This document shows, in pieces, positions 16,409 to 27,766 of a stretch of 45,276 nucleotides of DNA. Each line of letters starts with the position of its first letter. The first letter of the stretch is position 1. The notes beneath the pieces were generated by a model, which was not told the origin of the DNA, did not search any database, and worked only from the letters and a program-made list of their open reading frames with translations. Origin of the DNA: Micromonospora sp. AMSO31t (GTDB lineage: Bacteria > Actinomycetota > Actinomycetes > Mycobacteriales > Micromonosporaceae). The stretch is from positions 1-45,276 of the forward strand of contig NZ_WBKT01000034.1 in assembly GCF_008868175.1 (NCBI RefSeq), read 5' to 3'. The position numbers and the translations under genes are program-made.

Positions 16409-16693
16409 CCGCGGCCGGGCGCCCACGCCCCCGCTCCAGCCCCTCGACCGGGCTTTTCCACCGGCGGTCGAATTTCGCTCTGCGCGTACAGGCGGGGGTA
16501 CCGGAACACCTCCTGAGCGCGGACGGTTGTCAGAAACGACGCGTGAACGGCCATTCGCGGGGACACACGACCTCAGCGGAGTCGGTCCGCGGCGATAGAG
16601 TAAGGAGGCACGGACGCCCGTCCCGGACGTCCGCGCACCGGCCCCGCCGAGATCTGACCATCAAGGCGCACGGCACGTGAGGAGCACGAGGGC

Positions 16694-19231
<2,538 letters not shown>

Positions 19232-19250
19232 GTTCGGGCAACCGATCGAG

Positions 19251-19297
19251 GGCGACGGCCCCGGCAGGCGAGAGCCGCCGGGGCCGTCGCCTTTCCT
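19251..19297 (+). terminator. Strong terminator of clpC
   Basis: A perfect 15-bp stem, GGCGACGGCCCCGGC / GCCGGGGCCGTCGCC, with an 11-nt loop followed by TTTCCT. It lies between clpC and the convergent mutY and may serve both. Confidence 0.85.
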
Positions 19298-19313
19298 CGT
19301 CCAGAGCGGCGGT

Positions 19314-20219
19314 TCAGGGGCAGGGGAGCGGGACCGGCGGGCCGTCGCCGGTGAGCCGGAAGGACTCCTCGCCGACCGGCTCGACCAGGCCGTCGGTGAC
19401 CAGTCCGGCCAGGGCACGGGCCCGCTGCACGTCGTCGTGCCAGACCTGGTCCAGCCGCTGGTGCGGCACCGGCCCGGAGGCGTCGCGGAGCACCGCGAGG
19501 AGCAGGCCGCGCACTTGGCGGTCGGTGCCGGCGTAACGCTGGGGGCGGCGGGTCGGGCCGGCCGGGGCCGGCTGGCCGGAGGCCCGCCACGCGCAGCTCG
19601 ACTCGACGGGGCACACCCCGCAGCGCGGGGCCCGGGCGGTGCACACCACCGCGCCGAGTTCCATGAACGCCGCACTGGCCAGCGCCGCCGCGGCCGGCTC
19701 GACGGGCAGCAGCTCCTCGGTGGCGACCAGGTCGGCGGGGCGGGTCGCGGGCCCGGCGTCGGGTTCGCCGGCGATCGCCCGGCACACCACCCGCCGGACG
19801 TTGGTGTCGACCACCGGGTGCCGCTGCCCGTAGGCGAAGGCCGCGACCGCCCGCGCCGTGTACGTCCCGACCCCGGGCAGCGCCAGCAGCTGGTCGAGCC
19901 GCTCCGGCACCTCGCCGCCGTGCCGTTCCACGATGGCCACCGCGCAGTCGCGCAGGCGTACGGCCCGGCGGGGGTAGCCGAGCCGGCCCCACATCCGGAT
20001 CGCCTCGGCCGGCGTGTCCTCCGCCAGCGCGGCCGGGGTGGGCCAGCGGGACAGCCACGCCTCCCAGGCGGGCAGCACCCGGACCACGGGTGTCTGCTGG
20101 AGCATGACCTCGCTGACCAGGATCGCCCAGGCCCCGATCCCCGGCTCGCGCCAGGGCAGGTCGCGGGCGTTGCGCTCGTACCACCGGCTGACCAGGGTGG
20201 CGAAGGTGGGCTCAGACAT
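19314..20219 (-). CDS. mutY: A/G-specific adenine glycosylase MutY
   Basis: Removes adenine mispaired with 8-oxoguanine. The 301-residue protein has the HhH-GPD fold: catalytic Glu37 in EVMLQQTPV, helix-hairpin-helix LPGVGTYTA, and catalytic Asp138 in PVVDTNVRR. The [4Fe-4S] ligands are Cys193, 200, 203 and 209 (C-x6-C-x2-C-x5-C). Compared with E. coli MutY, the C-terminal NUDIX-like 8-oxoG recognition domain is shortened to a winged-helix-like tail of about 80 residues. Start ATG 20219, 66 bp from the divergent ACT gene. Confidence 0.93.
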   Translation of the reverse strand: MSEPTFATLVSRWYERNARDLPWREPGIGAWAILVSEVMLQQTPVVRVLPAWEAWLSRWPTPAALAEDTPAEAIRMWGRLGYPRRAVRLRDCAVAIVERHGGEVPERLDQLLALPGVGTYTARAVAAFAYGQRHPVVDTNVRRVVCRAIAGEPDAGPATRPADLVATEELLPVEPAAAALASAAFMELGAVVCTARAPRCGVCPVESSCAWRASGQPAPAGPTRRPQRYAGTDRQVRGLLLAVLRDASGPVPHQRLDQVWHDDVQRARALAGLVTDGLVEPVGEESFRLTGDGPPVPLPCP

Positions 20220-20273
20220 CGCGCCGCCCAACCCGCGGGAAAGCCACCCGTGACATCCTTGGCGGCGACGGGG

Positions 20274-20279
20274 CAGAAT
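20274..20279 (+). promoter_or_regulatory. Leaderless -10 of the ACT-def operon
   Basis: CAGAAT lies exactly 6 nt before the ATG at 20286, with no Shine-Dalgarno sequence. Confidence 0.45.
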
Positions 20280-20285
20280 GTCCGG

Positions 20286-20798
20286 ATGAACGAGCTCGCG
20301 ATCACCGTCATCGGCCGGGACCGGCCGGGCATCGTGGCCGACGTCGCCGAGGTCCTCGCGCGGCTCGGCGCGAACCTCACCGACTCGACGATGACCCGGC
20401 TGCGGGGACACTTCGCGATGACGTTGATCTGCGTGGGCCCGGCCGCCGCCGACGTCGAGGCCGCGCTGGCCCCGCTCGCCGCCGACGGTCAGCTGCTGGC
20501 CACCGTACGCGCCGTCACCCCCGACGGGCAGGCCGCGCCCGGCGGCGAGCCGTACGTCATGGCGGTGCACGGCGCGGACCGGATGGGCATCGTCGCGGCG
20601 ATGACCCGGGTGCTGGCCGACGCGGGCGGCAACGTGACCGACCTGAGCACCCGGTTGACCGGTTCGCTGTACGTGGTGGTCGCCGAGGTCGAGTTGCCGC
20701 CGGGCAGCGCCGACGAGGTGGCCGGCCGGCTCGCCCGTACGGCCGCGGAGCTGGGCGTGGGGGTCAGCCTCCGCCCGGCGGACCCGGACCTGCTGTGA
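20286..20798 (+). CDS. Double ACT-domain protein (GcvR-like)
   Basis: Protein of 170 residues made of two ACT domains: NELAITVIGRDRPGIVADVA at the start, and VMAVHGADRMGIVAAMTRVL near residue 90. It has no DNA-binding domain. This arrangement resembles GcvR-type regulators, which sense amino acids, typically glycine, by binding other proteins. The ligand here is unknown. It overlaps def by GTGA, so the two are translationally coupled. Confidence 0.85.
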   Translation: MNELAITVIGRDRPGIVADVAEVLARLGANLTDSTMTRLRGHFAMTLICVGPAAADVEAALAPLAADGQLLATVRAVTPDGQAAPGGEPYVMAVHGADRMGIVAAMTRVLADAGGNVTDLSTRLTGSLYVVVAEVELPPGSADEVAGRLARTAAELGVGVSLRPADPDLL

Positions 20799-21358
20799 CC
20801 GCGGAGGAGTACGCCGGCCTGGGCGGCTGGACACCGGAGAAACTCGACGTCCCCGGGGCCGTACGCCCGGTCGTGGCCGCGCCCGACCCGGTGCTCAGCC
20901 GGCCCGGCCCGGCGGTGGACCCCACCTCGGCCGAGATCGTCCAACTGGCCGCCGACCTGGTCGCCACCATGCGGGTGTCGCCGGGCTGCGTGGGCCTGGC
21001 CGCGCCGCAGGTCGGGGTGAGCGCCCAGGTGTTCGCGGTGGACGTGACCGGGCACCCGAAGGCGATCACCGTGCACGGCGCGTTCGTGCTGTGCAACGCC
21101 ACGGTGGTGGAGGCGAGCCGCTGGAAGGCCGGGCGGGAGGGCTGCATGTCGGTGCCCGACCTGACCGGCGACGTGAAGCGGGCCAGCCGGCTGGTGGTGG
21201 AGGGTGTGCTGCCGGGCAGCGGGGACCCGGTGCGGCTGGTGACCGACGGGTTCGAGGCGCGGGCGCTCCAGCACGAGATCGACCACTGCGCCGGTCTGCT
21301 CTTCCTGGACCGGGTGGCCGGGGCGCACGCCGTCTACCAGCGCAAGGTCTACCTCTGA
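20795..21358 (+). CDS. def: Peptide deformylase
   Basis: Metalloenzyme that removes formyl groups from nascent proteins. All three motifs are present in the 187-residue protein: GLAAPQVG (67-74), EGCMSVP with metal ligand Cys117, and QHEIDH with ligands His160 and His164 and catalytic Glu161. Met replaces the usual Leu in EGCLSVP. GTG 20795 overlaps the ACT gene stop. Confidence 0.95.
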   Translation: MTAEEYAGLGGWTPEKLDVPGAVRPVVAAPDPVLSRPGPAVDPTSAEIVQLAADLVATMRVSPGCVGLAAPQVGVSAQVFAVDVTGHPKAITVHGAFVLCNATVVEASRWKAGREGCMSVPDLTGDVKRASRLVVEGVLPGSGDPVRLVTDGFEARALQHEIDHCAGLLFLDRVAGAHAVYQRKVYL

Positions 21359-21438
21359 CGGGCCGTGGTCCGGCGGCGCCGCTCGGTGACCTCCGGCGTC
21401 CATTCTGGAGCACCGCGGGACCGGGCCGAAGGGCCTCC

Positions 21439-21479
21439 GGCGCGTCGCGCCAGCGGGCCGGGCGTCGCCCCGTTACGGT
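21439..21479 (+). promoter_or_regulatory. Palindrome and -10 upstream of the gene at 21489
   Basis: A 13-bp palindrome GGCGCG-T-CGCGCC (21439-21451) lies 22 bp before a TACGGT -10 (21474-21479). The -10 is 9 nt from the ATG at 21489, so the leader would be only 2-3 nt long. Confidence 0.35.
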
Positions 21480-21488
21480 GAACGCATC

Positions 21489-22244
21489 ATGCGTATGACG
21501 GTCGGCCCGCTGCCTCCCGCCGTGTACTGGCGGCGTCGAGCCGTCGTCTTCGGAGCCGGGCTGCTTTTCCTGATTGTCCTGCTCTATTCGTGCACCGGCA
21601 CCGACCGCAACGACACCCCGACCGGCAAGGCGGGGGGCAACGCGGGAGGAACGCCGTCGGCGGCCGCTCCCGGCCCGACCGGTTCGCTGCTGACCCCGCA
21701 GTCCACCAGCCCGTCGCCCTCCTCGGGTGAGTCGGGCGGCGGCAACGGGACGAGCGACGGTGGCGGCACGGGCACCGACAACGGCGGCGGCCAGAACGGC
21801 GGCGGCGCGAACGACGGCGGCGCGCCGGCCGCCCCGGTGGCCGACGACGGCACCTGCGCGGACTCGGAGCTCCGGGTGACGCCGGTGGCGCTGCCGGCCT
21901 CCGCGCAGCGGGGCACGGTGGTCACCCTGCGCCTCAAGGTCAGGAACATCTCGGAGCGCACGTGCAGCCGGGACGTCGGGGCCGACCTGCAGGAGCTCTA
22001 CATCAAGGCCGGCGCGGCGAAGGTCTGGTCGTCGGACACCTGCGGCACCGGCAAGGGTTCCGACGTGCAGTCGTTCACGCCGAACTTCGAGCGCTCCTAC
22101 GAGCTGGGCTGGAACGGGCGGGACGTGAGCGCCTGCAAGAACGGCGTGGCCGCCGGCCCGTACGCCCCGATCGGTACGTACCAGCTCTTCGCCCGGGTGG
22201 GCACCAAGCTCGGCGAGCCGGTGAAGCTCACCATCACCGGCTGA
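21489..22244 (+). CDS. Membrane-anchored secreted protein of unknown function (Rv3587c-like position)
   Basis: Protein of 251 residues. One hydrophobic helix (about 18-34) ends in LLYSC, a poor lipobox, so a membrane anchor is more likely than a lipid. An 80-residue low-complexity linker of G, S, T, P and N follows. A C-terminal beta-rich domain of about 125 residues has four cysteines (in GTCADSE, RTCSRDVG, SDTCGTG and SACKNG), probably two disulfides outside the cell. Position next to disA-radA matches the mycobacterial membrane gene Rv3587c. Function unknown. Ends 6 bp from the convergent disA stop. Confidence 0.7.
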   Translation: MRMTVGPLPPAVYWRRRAVVFGAGLLFLIVLLYSCTGTDRNDTPTGKAGGNAGGTPSAAAPGPTGSLLTPQSTSPSPSSGESGGGNGTSDGGGTGTDNGGGQNGGGANDGGAPAAPVADDGTCADSELRVTPVALPASAQRGTVVTLRLKVRNISERTCSRDVGADLQELYIKAGAAKVWSSDTCGTGKGSDVQSFTPNFERSYELGWNGRDVSACKNGVAAGPYAPIGTYQLFARVGTKLGEPVKLTITG

Positions 22245-22250
22245 ACGGCG

Positions 22251-23435
22251 TCAGACGTAGCGTTCCAGGATGGACGCCTCGGCGAGCCGGGACAGGCCCT
22301 CACGCACACCGCGGGCGCGGGCGTCGCCCACCCCCTCGACCGCCTGGAGGTCCTCCACGGTCGCGCCCAGCAGGCGCTGGAGGCTGCCGAAGTGCACCAC
22401 CAGCCGGTCCACCACGGCCGCCGGGAGCCGGGGCACCTTGGCCAGCAGGCGGAAACCGCGCGGGCTCACGGCGGCGTCGAGCGCGTCGGAGGCGGACGGG
22501 TAGCCGATCGCCTTGGCCACCGCGACCAGGTCGATCAGCTCGGTGGCGCTGAGCAGGTCCAGCTCGACCAGCGCCTCGTCGAGGGTGCGCGACTTCCGGC
22601 CCACCGGCAGGTAGTCCCGGATGACGAGGGTGCGGTCGGCGTCCACCCCGGCCATCAGCTCGTCGAGCTGGAGGGCGAGGAGGCGGCCATCGGTGCCCAG
22701 CTCCACGACGTAGCCGGCGATCTCGTCGGCGATCCGCCGGACCATCTCCAGCCGCTGCACCACGGCCACGGCGTCGCGGACGGTGACCAGGTCCTCGATC
22801 TCCAGGGCGGAGAGCGTGCCGGAGACCTCGTCCAGCCGGAGCTTGTAGCGCTCGAGGGTGGCCAGCGCCTGGTTGGCCCGGGAGAGGATCGCCGCCGAGT
22901 CGTCCAGCACGTGCCGCTGGCCGTTGACGTAGAGGCTGATGATCCGCATGGACTGGCTGACCGAGATCACCGGGTAGCCGGTCTGGCGTGCCACCCGCTC
23001 GGCGGTGCGGTGCCGGGTGCCGGACTCCTCGGTGGGGATCGACGGGTCGGGCATCAGGTGCACGGCGGCCCGTACGATCCGGGTGCCGTCGCTGGAGAGC
23101 ACCACGGCCCCGTCCATCTTGCACAGCTCACGGACCCGGGTTGCGGAGAACTCGACGTCGAGCGGGAAGCCGCCGGTGCAGATCTGCTCGACGATCTTGT
23201 CGTAGCCGAGCACGATCAGCGCGCCCGTGCGGCCGCGGAGGATCCGCTCCAGGCCGTCGCGCAGGGCGGTGCCCGGCGCCATGAGGGCGAGGTTCGCCCG
23301 CAACGGGTCGCCGCCGGCCCCGCCGACGCTTCCGGTGACGCTCACGCTGATGGCACGGGTGGGGGAGCCCACGGCGCCGGTGCGGGCGTGCGGCGTCGTC
23401 GCGGCGGGCTTGGTGGCATCGCGGTCGATCGGCAC
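22251..23435 (-). CDS. disA: DNA integrity scanning diadenylate cyclase DisA
   Basis: Makes the second messenger c-di-AMP from two ATP and monitors DNA structure. The 394-residue protein has the N-terminal DAC domain with the catalytic KMDGAVVL (Asp-Gly-Ala at about 108-110) and [11 protein letters not shown] (RHR at about 141-143). A helical linker follows, then a C-terminal helix-hairpin-helix DNA-binding domain ([18 protein letters not shown]). The GTG at 23435 is preferred to the one two codons earlier because TAGACT lies exactly 6 nt upstream of it, as in the other leaderless genes. radA is next upstream, as in mycobacteria. Confidence 0.95.
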   Translation of the reverse strand: MPIDRDATKPAATTPHARTGAVGSPTRAISVSVTGSVGGAGGDPLRANLALMAPGTALRDGLERILRGRTGALIVLGYDKIVEQICTGGFPLDVEFSATRVRELCKMDGAVVLSSDGTRIVRAAVHLMPDPSIPTEESGTRHRTAERVARQTGYPVISVSQSMRIISLYVNGQRHVLDDSAAILSRANQALATLERYKLRLDEVSGTLSALEIEDLVTVRDAVAVVQRLEMVRRIADEIAGYVVELGTDGRLLALQLDELMAGVDADRTLVIRDYLPVGRKSRTLDEALVELDLLSATELIDLVAVAKAIGYPSASDALDAAVSPRGFRLLAKVPRLPAAVVDRLVVHFGSLQRLLGATVEDLQAVEGVGDARARGVREGLSRLAEASILERYV

Positions 23436-23441
23436 GGGCAC

Positions 23442-23447
23442 AGTCTA
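23442..23447 (-). promoter_or_regulatory. Leaderless -10 of disA
   Basis: On the minus strand TAGACT is followed by 6 nt and the GTG at 23435. The spacing decides between two candidate starts. Confidence 0.5.
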
Positions 23448-23482
23448 CGGACTGCGGTGCGGTGGGTGCTCTCGTGGTTACT

Positions 23483-23494
23483 GTGATGTGTCAC
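23483..23494. promoter_or_regulatory. Palindrome upstream of the disA promoter
   Basis: GTGA-TGTG-TCAC, a perfect 4+4 palindrome with a 4-nt centre, lies 36 bp upstream of the disA -10. It resembles a CRP-type half-site pair, but the spacer is 4 instead of 6. Confidence 0.3.
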
Positions 23495-23577
23495 GATGTC
23501 CGGCTCCCCCGGTCGCCGACCGGGTGCGCCGGCTGTCCGGAATCGCCCGGCCGGTCCCACCGCACGCCTACCGACCG

Positions 23578-25026
23578 TCACTCCGCCGACGCGCGCGCGG
23601 CAGCCTGGAGGGCCGCCCGGACGTCGGTGACCTCCGTCACCCGCATGTTCTCCGGGGCCACCCCGCTGCTGCCCGGGCCGCAGCCGGGCGGCACGAGGGC
23701 CTGCCGGAAGCCGAGTCGGGCGGCCTCGGCCAGCCGGCGAGGCACCGCCCCGACCCGGCGCACCTCGCCGGTCAGGCCCACCTCGCCGATGGCCACCAGC
23801 TGCGGGTTGAGGGCCAGGTTGAGCCCGCCGGAGGCGACCGCCAGGGCCACGGCCAGGTCGGCCGCCGGCTCGACCACCCGGATGCCGCCCACCGTGGCGG
23901 CGAAGACCTCGCGGTCGTGCAGCGTCAGCCGCTCGGTGCGCCGTTGGAGCACCGCGAGCACCATGGCCAGCCGGGCGCCGTCCAGCCCGGAGACCGTGCG
24001 CCGGGGGGAGCCGGCGACCGTGGCGCCGATCAACGCCTGCACCTCGGTGACCAGGGCCCGCCGCCCCTCCATGGCCACCGTCACGCAGGTGCCCGGCACC
24101 GGCTCGGAGTAGCGGGTCAGGAAGAGGCCGGACGGGTCGGCCAGGCTGCTGATGCCGCCCTCGTGCATCTCGAAGCAGCCCACCTCGTCGGCCGCGCCGA
24201 ACCGGTTCTTCACCCCCCGGACCATGCGCAGCGAGGAGTGCTTGTCGCCCTCGAAGTGCAGCACCACGTCGACCAGGTGCTCCAGCACCCGGGGGCCGGC
24301 GACCTGGCCGTCCTTGGTGACGTGCCCGACCAGCACGGTGGCGACGCCGCGCTCCTTGGCGACCGCGACCAGCGCCGCGGTGACCGCCCGGACCTGGGTG
24401 ACCCCGCCCGGAACGCCCTCGGTGCCGGTCGTGGAGATCGTCTGCACCGAGTCGAGGACCAGCAGCCCCGGCTTGACCGCGTCGAGGTGGCCGAGCACCG
24501 CCGACAGGTCGCTCTCGGCGGCCAGGTAGAGCTGATCGTGCAGGGTGCCCATCCGCTCGGCGCGCAGCCGCACCTGGCTGACCGACTCCTCACCGCTGAC
24601 GACCAGCGACGGGCTGCCCGCGTTGGCCGCCCACTGCTGGGCGACGTCGAGCAGCAGGGTGGACTTGCCGACCCCCGGCTCGCCGGCGAGCAGCACCACC
24701 GCGCCGGGGACCAGACCGCCGCCGAGCACCCGGTCGAGCTCGCTGACGCCGGTGGCCCGGGCCCGGGCGGGCGCGGCGCTGATGGTGGCGATCGGGCGGG
24801 CCGGCTCTGCGGGCATCCGGGAGCTGACCACCCGGCCGGAGACCAGCGGGCCGCTCACCGTGCACTCGACCACCGAGCCCCACTCGCCGCACTCCGGGCA
24901 GCGCCCGACCCACTTGGGTGGCTGGTGGCCGCAGGCGTCGCACTCGTAGGCCGGGCGGGGCTCACGGGCGGCGGCGCGGCCGCGACCGGCGGCGGGTCGG
25001 GGCGAGGCGGATCGGGGCGTGCTCAC
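23578..25026 (-). CDS. radA: DNA repair protein RadA
   Basis: RecA-like DnaB-type branch-migration helicase. The 482-residue protein has an N-terminal four-cysteine zinc finger (CDACGHQPPKWVGRCPECGE), Walker A GEPGVGKST, the RadA motif KNRFG (in RGVKNRFGA) and a C-terminal Lon-like domain. Upstream of disA on the same strand; RadA is known to interact with DisA in other bacteria. The 142-bp gap contains a separate disA promoter. Start GTG 25026 follows TAGCGT by 6 nt (leaderless). Confidence 0.96.
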   Translation of the reverse strand: MSTPRSASPRPAAGRGRAAAREPRPAYECDACGHQPPKWVGRCPECGEWGSVVECTVSGPLVSGRVVSSRMPAEPARPIATISAAPARARATGVSELDRVLGGGLVPGAVVLLAGEPGVGKSTLLLDVAQQWAANAGSPSLVVSGEESVSQVRLRAERMGTLHDQLYLAAESDLSAVLGHLDAVKPGLLVLDSVQTISTTGTEGVPGGVTQVRAVTAALVAVAKERGVATVLVGHVTKDGQVAGPRVLEHLVDVVLHFEGDKHSSLRMVRGVKNRFGAADEVGCFEMHEGGISSLADPSGLFLTRYSEPVPGTCVTVAMEGRRALVTEVQALIGATVAGSPRRTVSGLDGARLAMVLAVLQRRTERLTLHDREVFAATVGGIRVVEPAADLAVALAVASGGLNLALNPQLVAIGEVGLTGEVRRVGAVPRRLAEAARLGFRQALVPPGCGPGSSGVAPENMRVTEVTDVRAALQAAARASAE

Positions 25027-25032
25027 CCCAGG

Positions 25033-25038
25033 ACGCTA
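25033..25038 (-). promoter_or_regulatory. Leaderless -10 of radA
   Basis: On the minus strand TAGCGT lies exactly 6 nt before the GTG at 25026. Confidence 0.5.
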
Positions 25039-25132
25039 ACCGGACGGTACGACGAAAGCCCACCCGGAAACGGCGACACCGCCGGCGTGGCGCTGGCCAC
25101 GGCGGCGGTGTCGTCGACGATCGCGGGGACGG

Positions 25133-25942
25133 TCAGCTGTGGCCGCCGCCCTCGTTGCCGCCCTCCTCCAGGCCACCCGGGTGCCCGGCGCCACCCTCCT
25201 CGCGCGGCTGCACCACGGGCGAGGCGGGCGCCGGCGGGGTCAGTGGGACGCCGACGGCCGCACCGGTCTTGATCACCTTGCCGCCGCCGAAGTCGAAGGT
25301 CAGGTTGACCCGCTGGCCGACGAGCAGGTCCTCGTTCAGGCCGACGAGCTGGAGGAACTGCGGGCTGTTGCTGGTGAGCTGGAGGTAGCTCAGGGCCGGG
25401 ATCTCGAACCGCGCCGGCCGGCCGGCCGGGGCCGAGCTGGCGGACGGCGACGGGTTGGCCGAGGCCGATCCGCTGGCCGAGGCGGAGCCGCTGGCCGACG
25501 GCGACTCCTCGGTGCCGAGCGACTGGCTCGGCGAGGCGCTCGGGTCGGTCGCGGTGGGCGACGCGGAGGCCGGCTCGGTCGGCGAGCCGGTCGGGGTGGC
25601 CTCGTCGCTGCCCGCCCCGGCGCCGCTGAGCACGATCTCCCGCGCGCTGTCGGTGGTGACGGTCACGGTCACCGGCTCCCGGCTGTCGTTGTAGACCACG
25701 ACGTTGACCCGGGCCTGCGCACCCGCCTTGTAGCCCTCGGGGCCGGGGAACTCCAGGTAGAGGCCGCGCACCTTGTAGAGGTTGTCGGGGGTCTGGACGT
25801 TGACGCCCTGCACCGACGGGATCTTGTTGGCGGTCTCGGCCACCTGGCCGGCGCCGCACCCGGTCAGCAGCAGGCTCGCTGCCGCCGCCGTACCGGCCAG
25901 CAACAGGGCCGCCCGCCGGGAACCCCTGATCGAGCGCGTCAC
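25133..25942 (-). CDS. LpqE-like lipoprotein
   Basis: Exported lipoprotein of 269 residues. A basic signal (VTRSIRGSRR), a hydrophobic core and lipobox LLTGC put the lipidated cysteine at about residue 29. The extracellular beta domain resembles cell-surface copper-chaperone-like folds (YLEFPGPEGYKAGAQARVNV). It is interrupted by a 60-residue Ser/Ala/Pro-rich insertion and ends in a His/Glu/Gly tail. It occupies the position of mycobacterial lpqE next to radA. GTG 25942 is chosen because GAGGAGG precedes it and the signal peptide begins there; a longer frame to 26068 is not supported. Function unknown. Confidence 0.75.
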   Translation of the reverse strand: MTRSIRGSRRAALLLAGTAAAASLLLTGCGAGQVAETANKIPSVQGVNVQTPDNLYKVRGLYLEFPGPEGYKAGAQARVNVVVYNDSREPVTVTVTTDSAREIVLSGAGAGSDEATPTGSPTEPASASPTATDPSASPSQSLGTEESPSASGSASASGSASANPSPSASSAPAGRPARFEIPALSYLQLTSNSPQFLQLVGLNEDLLVGQRVNLTFDFGGGKVIKTGAAVGVPLTPPAPASPVVQPREEGGAGHPGGLEEGGNEGGGHS

Positions 25943-26083
25943 GTCGGTCCTCCTCGTCACGATCCCCACCCGGCCGGACGCCGGACACGGGGTGGCCATA
26001 CCCGCGCAGACCGCGCTCCAGGGTAGTTGGAGCTGATCGAGGCCCGCACGCCGACCCGGTATTGCCACCTTCGAGGGGACCGG

Positions 26084-26923
26084 TCAGACGACCCGACCGC
26101 TCGCCACCAGGAGCACCACATCGATCAGGGCCACGACCATCACCGCCCGGAAGGCGGCCACCGGTCGGGCGCCGTCCCCGGTCGCCGTGCGTCCGGCGTA
26201 CCAGCCGAGGGCCGGGACCCCGACGGCGGCGGCGACCGCCGCCAACCCGGCCCACGACGGCGGTCCGGGTGGGCCGACGACCAGCGCCACGGTGGCCGCG
26301 AGGAGCAGCCCGGCGGCGGCCACCCGGCTGCCCGCCGGCCCGAGCCGGTGGGGCAGCCCGCGCACCCCGGTCCGCGCGTCGTCGGCCAGGTCCGGCAGCA
26401 CGTTGGCGAAGTGCGCCCCGGCGCCCAGCAGCGCCGCGGCGGCGACCAACCAGACCGGTGGCGCGGGCGCGTTCGGCAGGGCCAGCACCACGAAGGCCGG
26501 GAGCGCGCCGAACGAGACCGCGTAGGGCAGCACCGAGACCGGAGTCGACTTCAGCGGCCAGTTGTAGAGCAGCGCCGAGACCAGGCCGAGGGTGGCGCAG
26601 AGCGCCGCTGCCGGACCCGCGGCCAGTGCCAGCAGCGGGGTGGCGACGGCGGCCGGCACGGTGGCGCGGGCCAGGACCCGCCGCGAGACCGCGCCGGTGG
26701 CCACCGGTTTGTCGGTACGCCCCACCGTGGCGTCCCGGTCGGCGTCGATCAGATCGTTGCTCCAGCCCACGGCGAGCTGGCTGGCCAGCACCGTGAGCGA
26801 CACGACGGCGACCCCGCCCGGACCGTGCCCCACCGCCCGGGCGAGCAGCCCGGCCACCACGGTCACCGCGGCGGCCGGCTCCGGGTGGCTCGCCTTGACC
26901 AGCCCTAACACCGACATCGACAT
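26084..26923 (-). CDS. UbiA-family prenyltransferase
   Basis: Integral membrane aromatic prenyltransferase of 279 residues with about nine hydrophobic helices. It carries both aspartate motifs that bind Mg-prenyl diphosphate: NDLIDADRDA (about 55-64) and DLADDARTG (about 190). It is divergent from, and 45 bp from, a methyltransferase-flavoprotein-type III PKS gene set. It probably prenylates the polyketide-derived phenol/quinone, as in the agq cluster described for Actinoplanes missouriensis. A role in menaquinone synthesis (MenA) is the alternative, but no other men gene is present. ATG 26923 follows CAGACT by 6 nt. Confidence 0.85.
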   Translation of the reverse strand: MSMSVLGLVKASHPEPAAAVTVVAGLLARAVGHGPGGVAVVSLTVLASQLAVGWSNDLIDADRDATVGRTDKPVATGAVSRRVLARATVPAAVATPLLALAAGPAAALCATLGLVSALLYNWPLKSTPVSVLPYAVSFGALPAFVVLALPNAPAPPVWLVAAAALLGAGAHFANVLPDLADDARTGVRGLPHRLGPAGSRVAAAGLLLAATVALVVGPPGPPSWAGLAAVAAAVGVPALGWYAGRTATGDGARPVAAFRAVMVVALIDVVLLVASGRVV

Positions 26924-26929
26924 AAGGGA

Positions 26930-26935
26930 AGTCTG
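26930..26935 (-). promoter_or_regulatory. Leaderless -10 of the UbiA gene
   Basis: On the minus strand CAGACT lies 6 nt before the ATG at 26923. It sits in a 45-bp divergent gap with the methyltransferase promoter. Confidence 0.4.
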
Positions 26936-26956
26936 GTCGTTACCGGGGAGTCGTGC

Positions 26957-26962
26957 CACGCT
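26957..26962 (+). promoter_or_regulatory. Leaderless -10 of the type III PKS operon
   Basis: CACGCT lies 6 nt before the ATG at 26969. It is weaker than TANNNT, but the spacing is identical to that of its neighbours. Confidence 0.35.
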
Positions 26963-26968
26963 CGGTCC

Positions 26969-27724
26969 ATGCGAGACGCGGCACCGGTGTCCACCCCACC
27001 CCGGGTGCTGCCGCCCAACGATCCCCGCCAGTACGACGACCTGGCCGGCGAGTGGTGGCGACCGGACGGCGCGTTCGCGATGCTGCACTGGCTGGCCCGG
27101 GCCCGTGCGGCCATGGTGCCACCGGCGTCCGAAAGGGACGCGCTGCTCGTCGACCTGGGTTGTGGCGCCGGCCTGCTCGCTCCCCACCTGGTCGGCAAGG
27201 GCTACCGGCACGTCGGCGTGGACCTGACCCGCTCCGCCCTCGACCAGGCCGCCGCGCACGGCGTGACGGTGATCCAGGGCGATGCCACCGCCGTCCCGCT
27301 CGCGGACGGCTGCGCCACCGTGGTCTCCGCCGGTGAGCTGCTGGAACACGTACCGAACTGGCGCCGCGCGGTGGCCGAGGCCTGCCGGCTGCTGCGGCCC
27401 GGCGGCCTGCTGGTGCTCGACACGCTCAACGACACCCTGCTGGCGCGGCTGGTCGCGGTGGAGCTCGGCGAGCGGCTGCCCACCGTGCCGCGCGGCATCC
27501 ACGATCCACGGTTGTTCGTGGACGCCCGCGCGTTGGCCGCCGAATGCGCCCGCCACGGCGTGGCGCTGCGGCTGCGCGGGATCCGCCCCGAGCTGGGCGG
27601 CACACTGGCCTGGCTGCTGCGCCGGCTGCGCGGCGGCGACCGTCCCGCCCGGACGGAGCCGCGCATCGTGCCGACGTGGTCGACCGCCGTGCTCTACCAG
27701 GGCCGCGGGCACCGGAGCGGGTAG
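26969..27724 (+). CDS. UbiG-like SAM-dependent O-methyltransferase
   Basis: Protein of 251 residues. SAM-binding motif LLVDLGCGAGLLAPHL is near residue 54; VGVDLTRSAL, VIQGDATAVPLADG, ELLEHVPNW and LLRPGGLLVLDTLN follow in the order of UbiG/ubiquinone methyltransferases. The N-terminal DPRQYDDLAGEWWRPDGAF is also typical of UbiG. With the neighbouring type III PKS, flavoprotein and UbiA enzyme it probably methylates a phenolic or hydroquinone intermediate (inference). The next gene starts 42 bp downstream. Confidence 0.85.
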   Translation: MRDAAPVSTPPRVLPPNDPRQYDDLAGEWWRPDGAFAMLHWLARARAAMVPPASERDALLVDLGCGAGLLAPHLVGKGYRHVGVDLTRSALDQAAAHGVTVIQGDATAVPLADGCATVVSAGELLEHVPNWRRAVAEACRLLRPGGLLVLDTLNDTLLARLVAVELGERLPTVPRGIHDPRLFVDARALAAECARHGVALRLRGIRPELGGTLAWLLRRLRGGDRPARTEPRIVPTWSTAVLYQGRGHRSG

Positions 27725-27766
27725 CGGGGGCCGCCCGGGGTAAAGGGACGCCGAGAAGGGGGCTAC

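Larger units (their letters stand above)
16210..16693 (+). other. 484-bp intergenic region between lsr2 and clpC
   Basis: It contains the lsr2 terminator (16238-16272), a cluster of DnaA-box-like sequences (16366-16408) and the clpC leader. A possible clpC -10, TAGAGT, is at 16596-16601. No open frame with normal codon bias is present. I looked for a ClgR operator and found only poor matches. Confidence 0.6.

Noticed and set aside
16210..16693. ClgR operator upstream of clpC
   Set aside because: Sequences such as CGCTCTGCGCG match the recalled consensus at too few positions.
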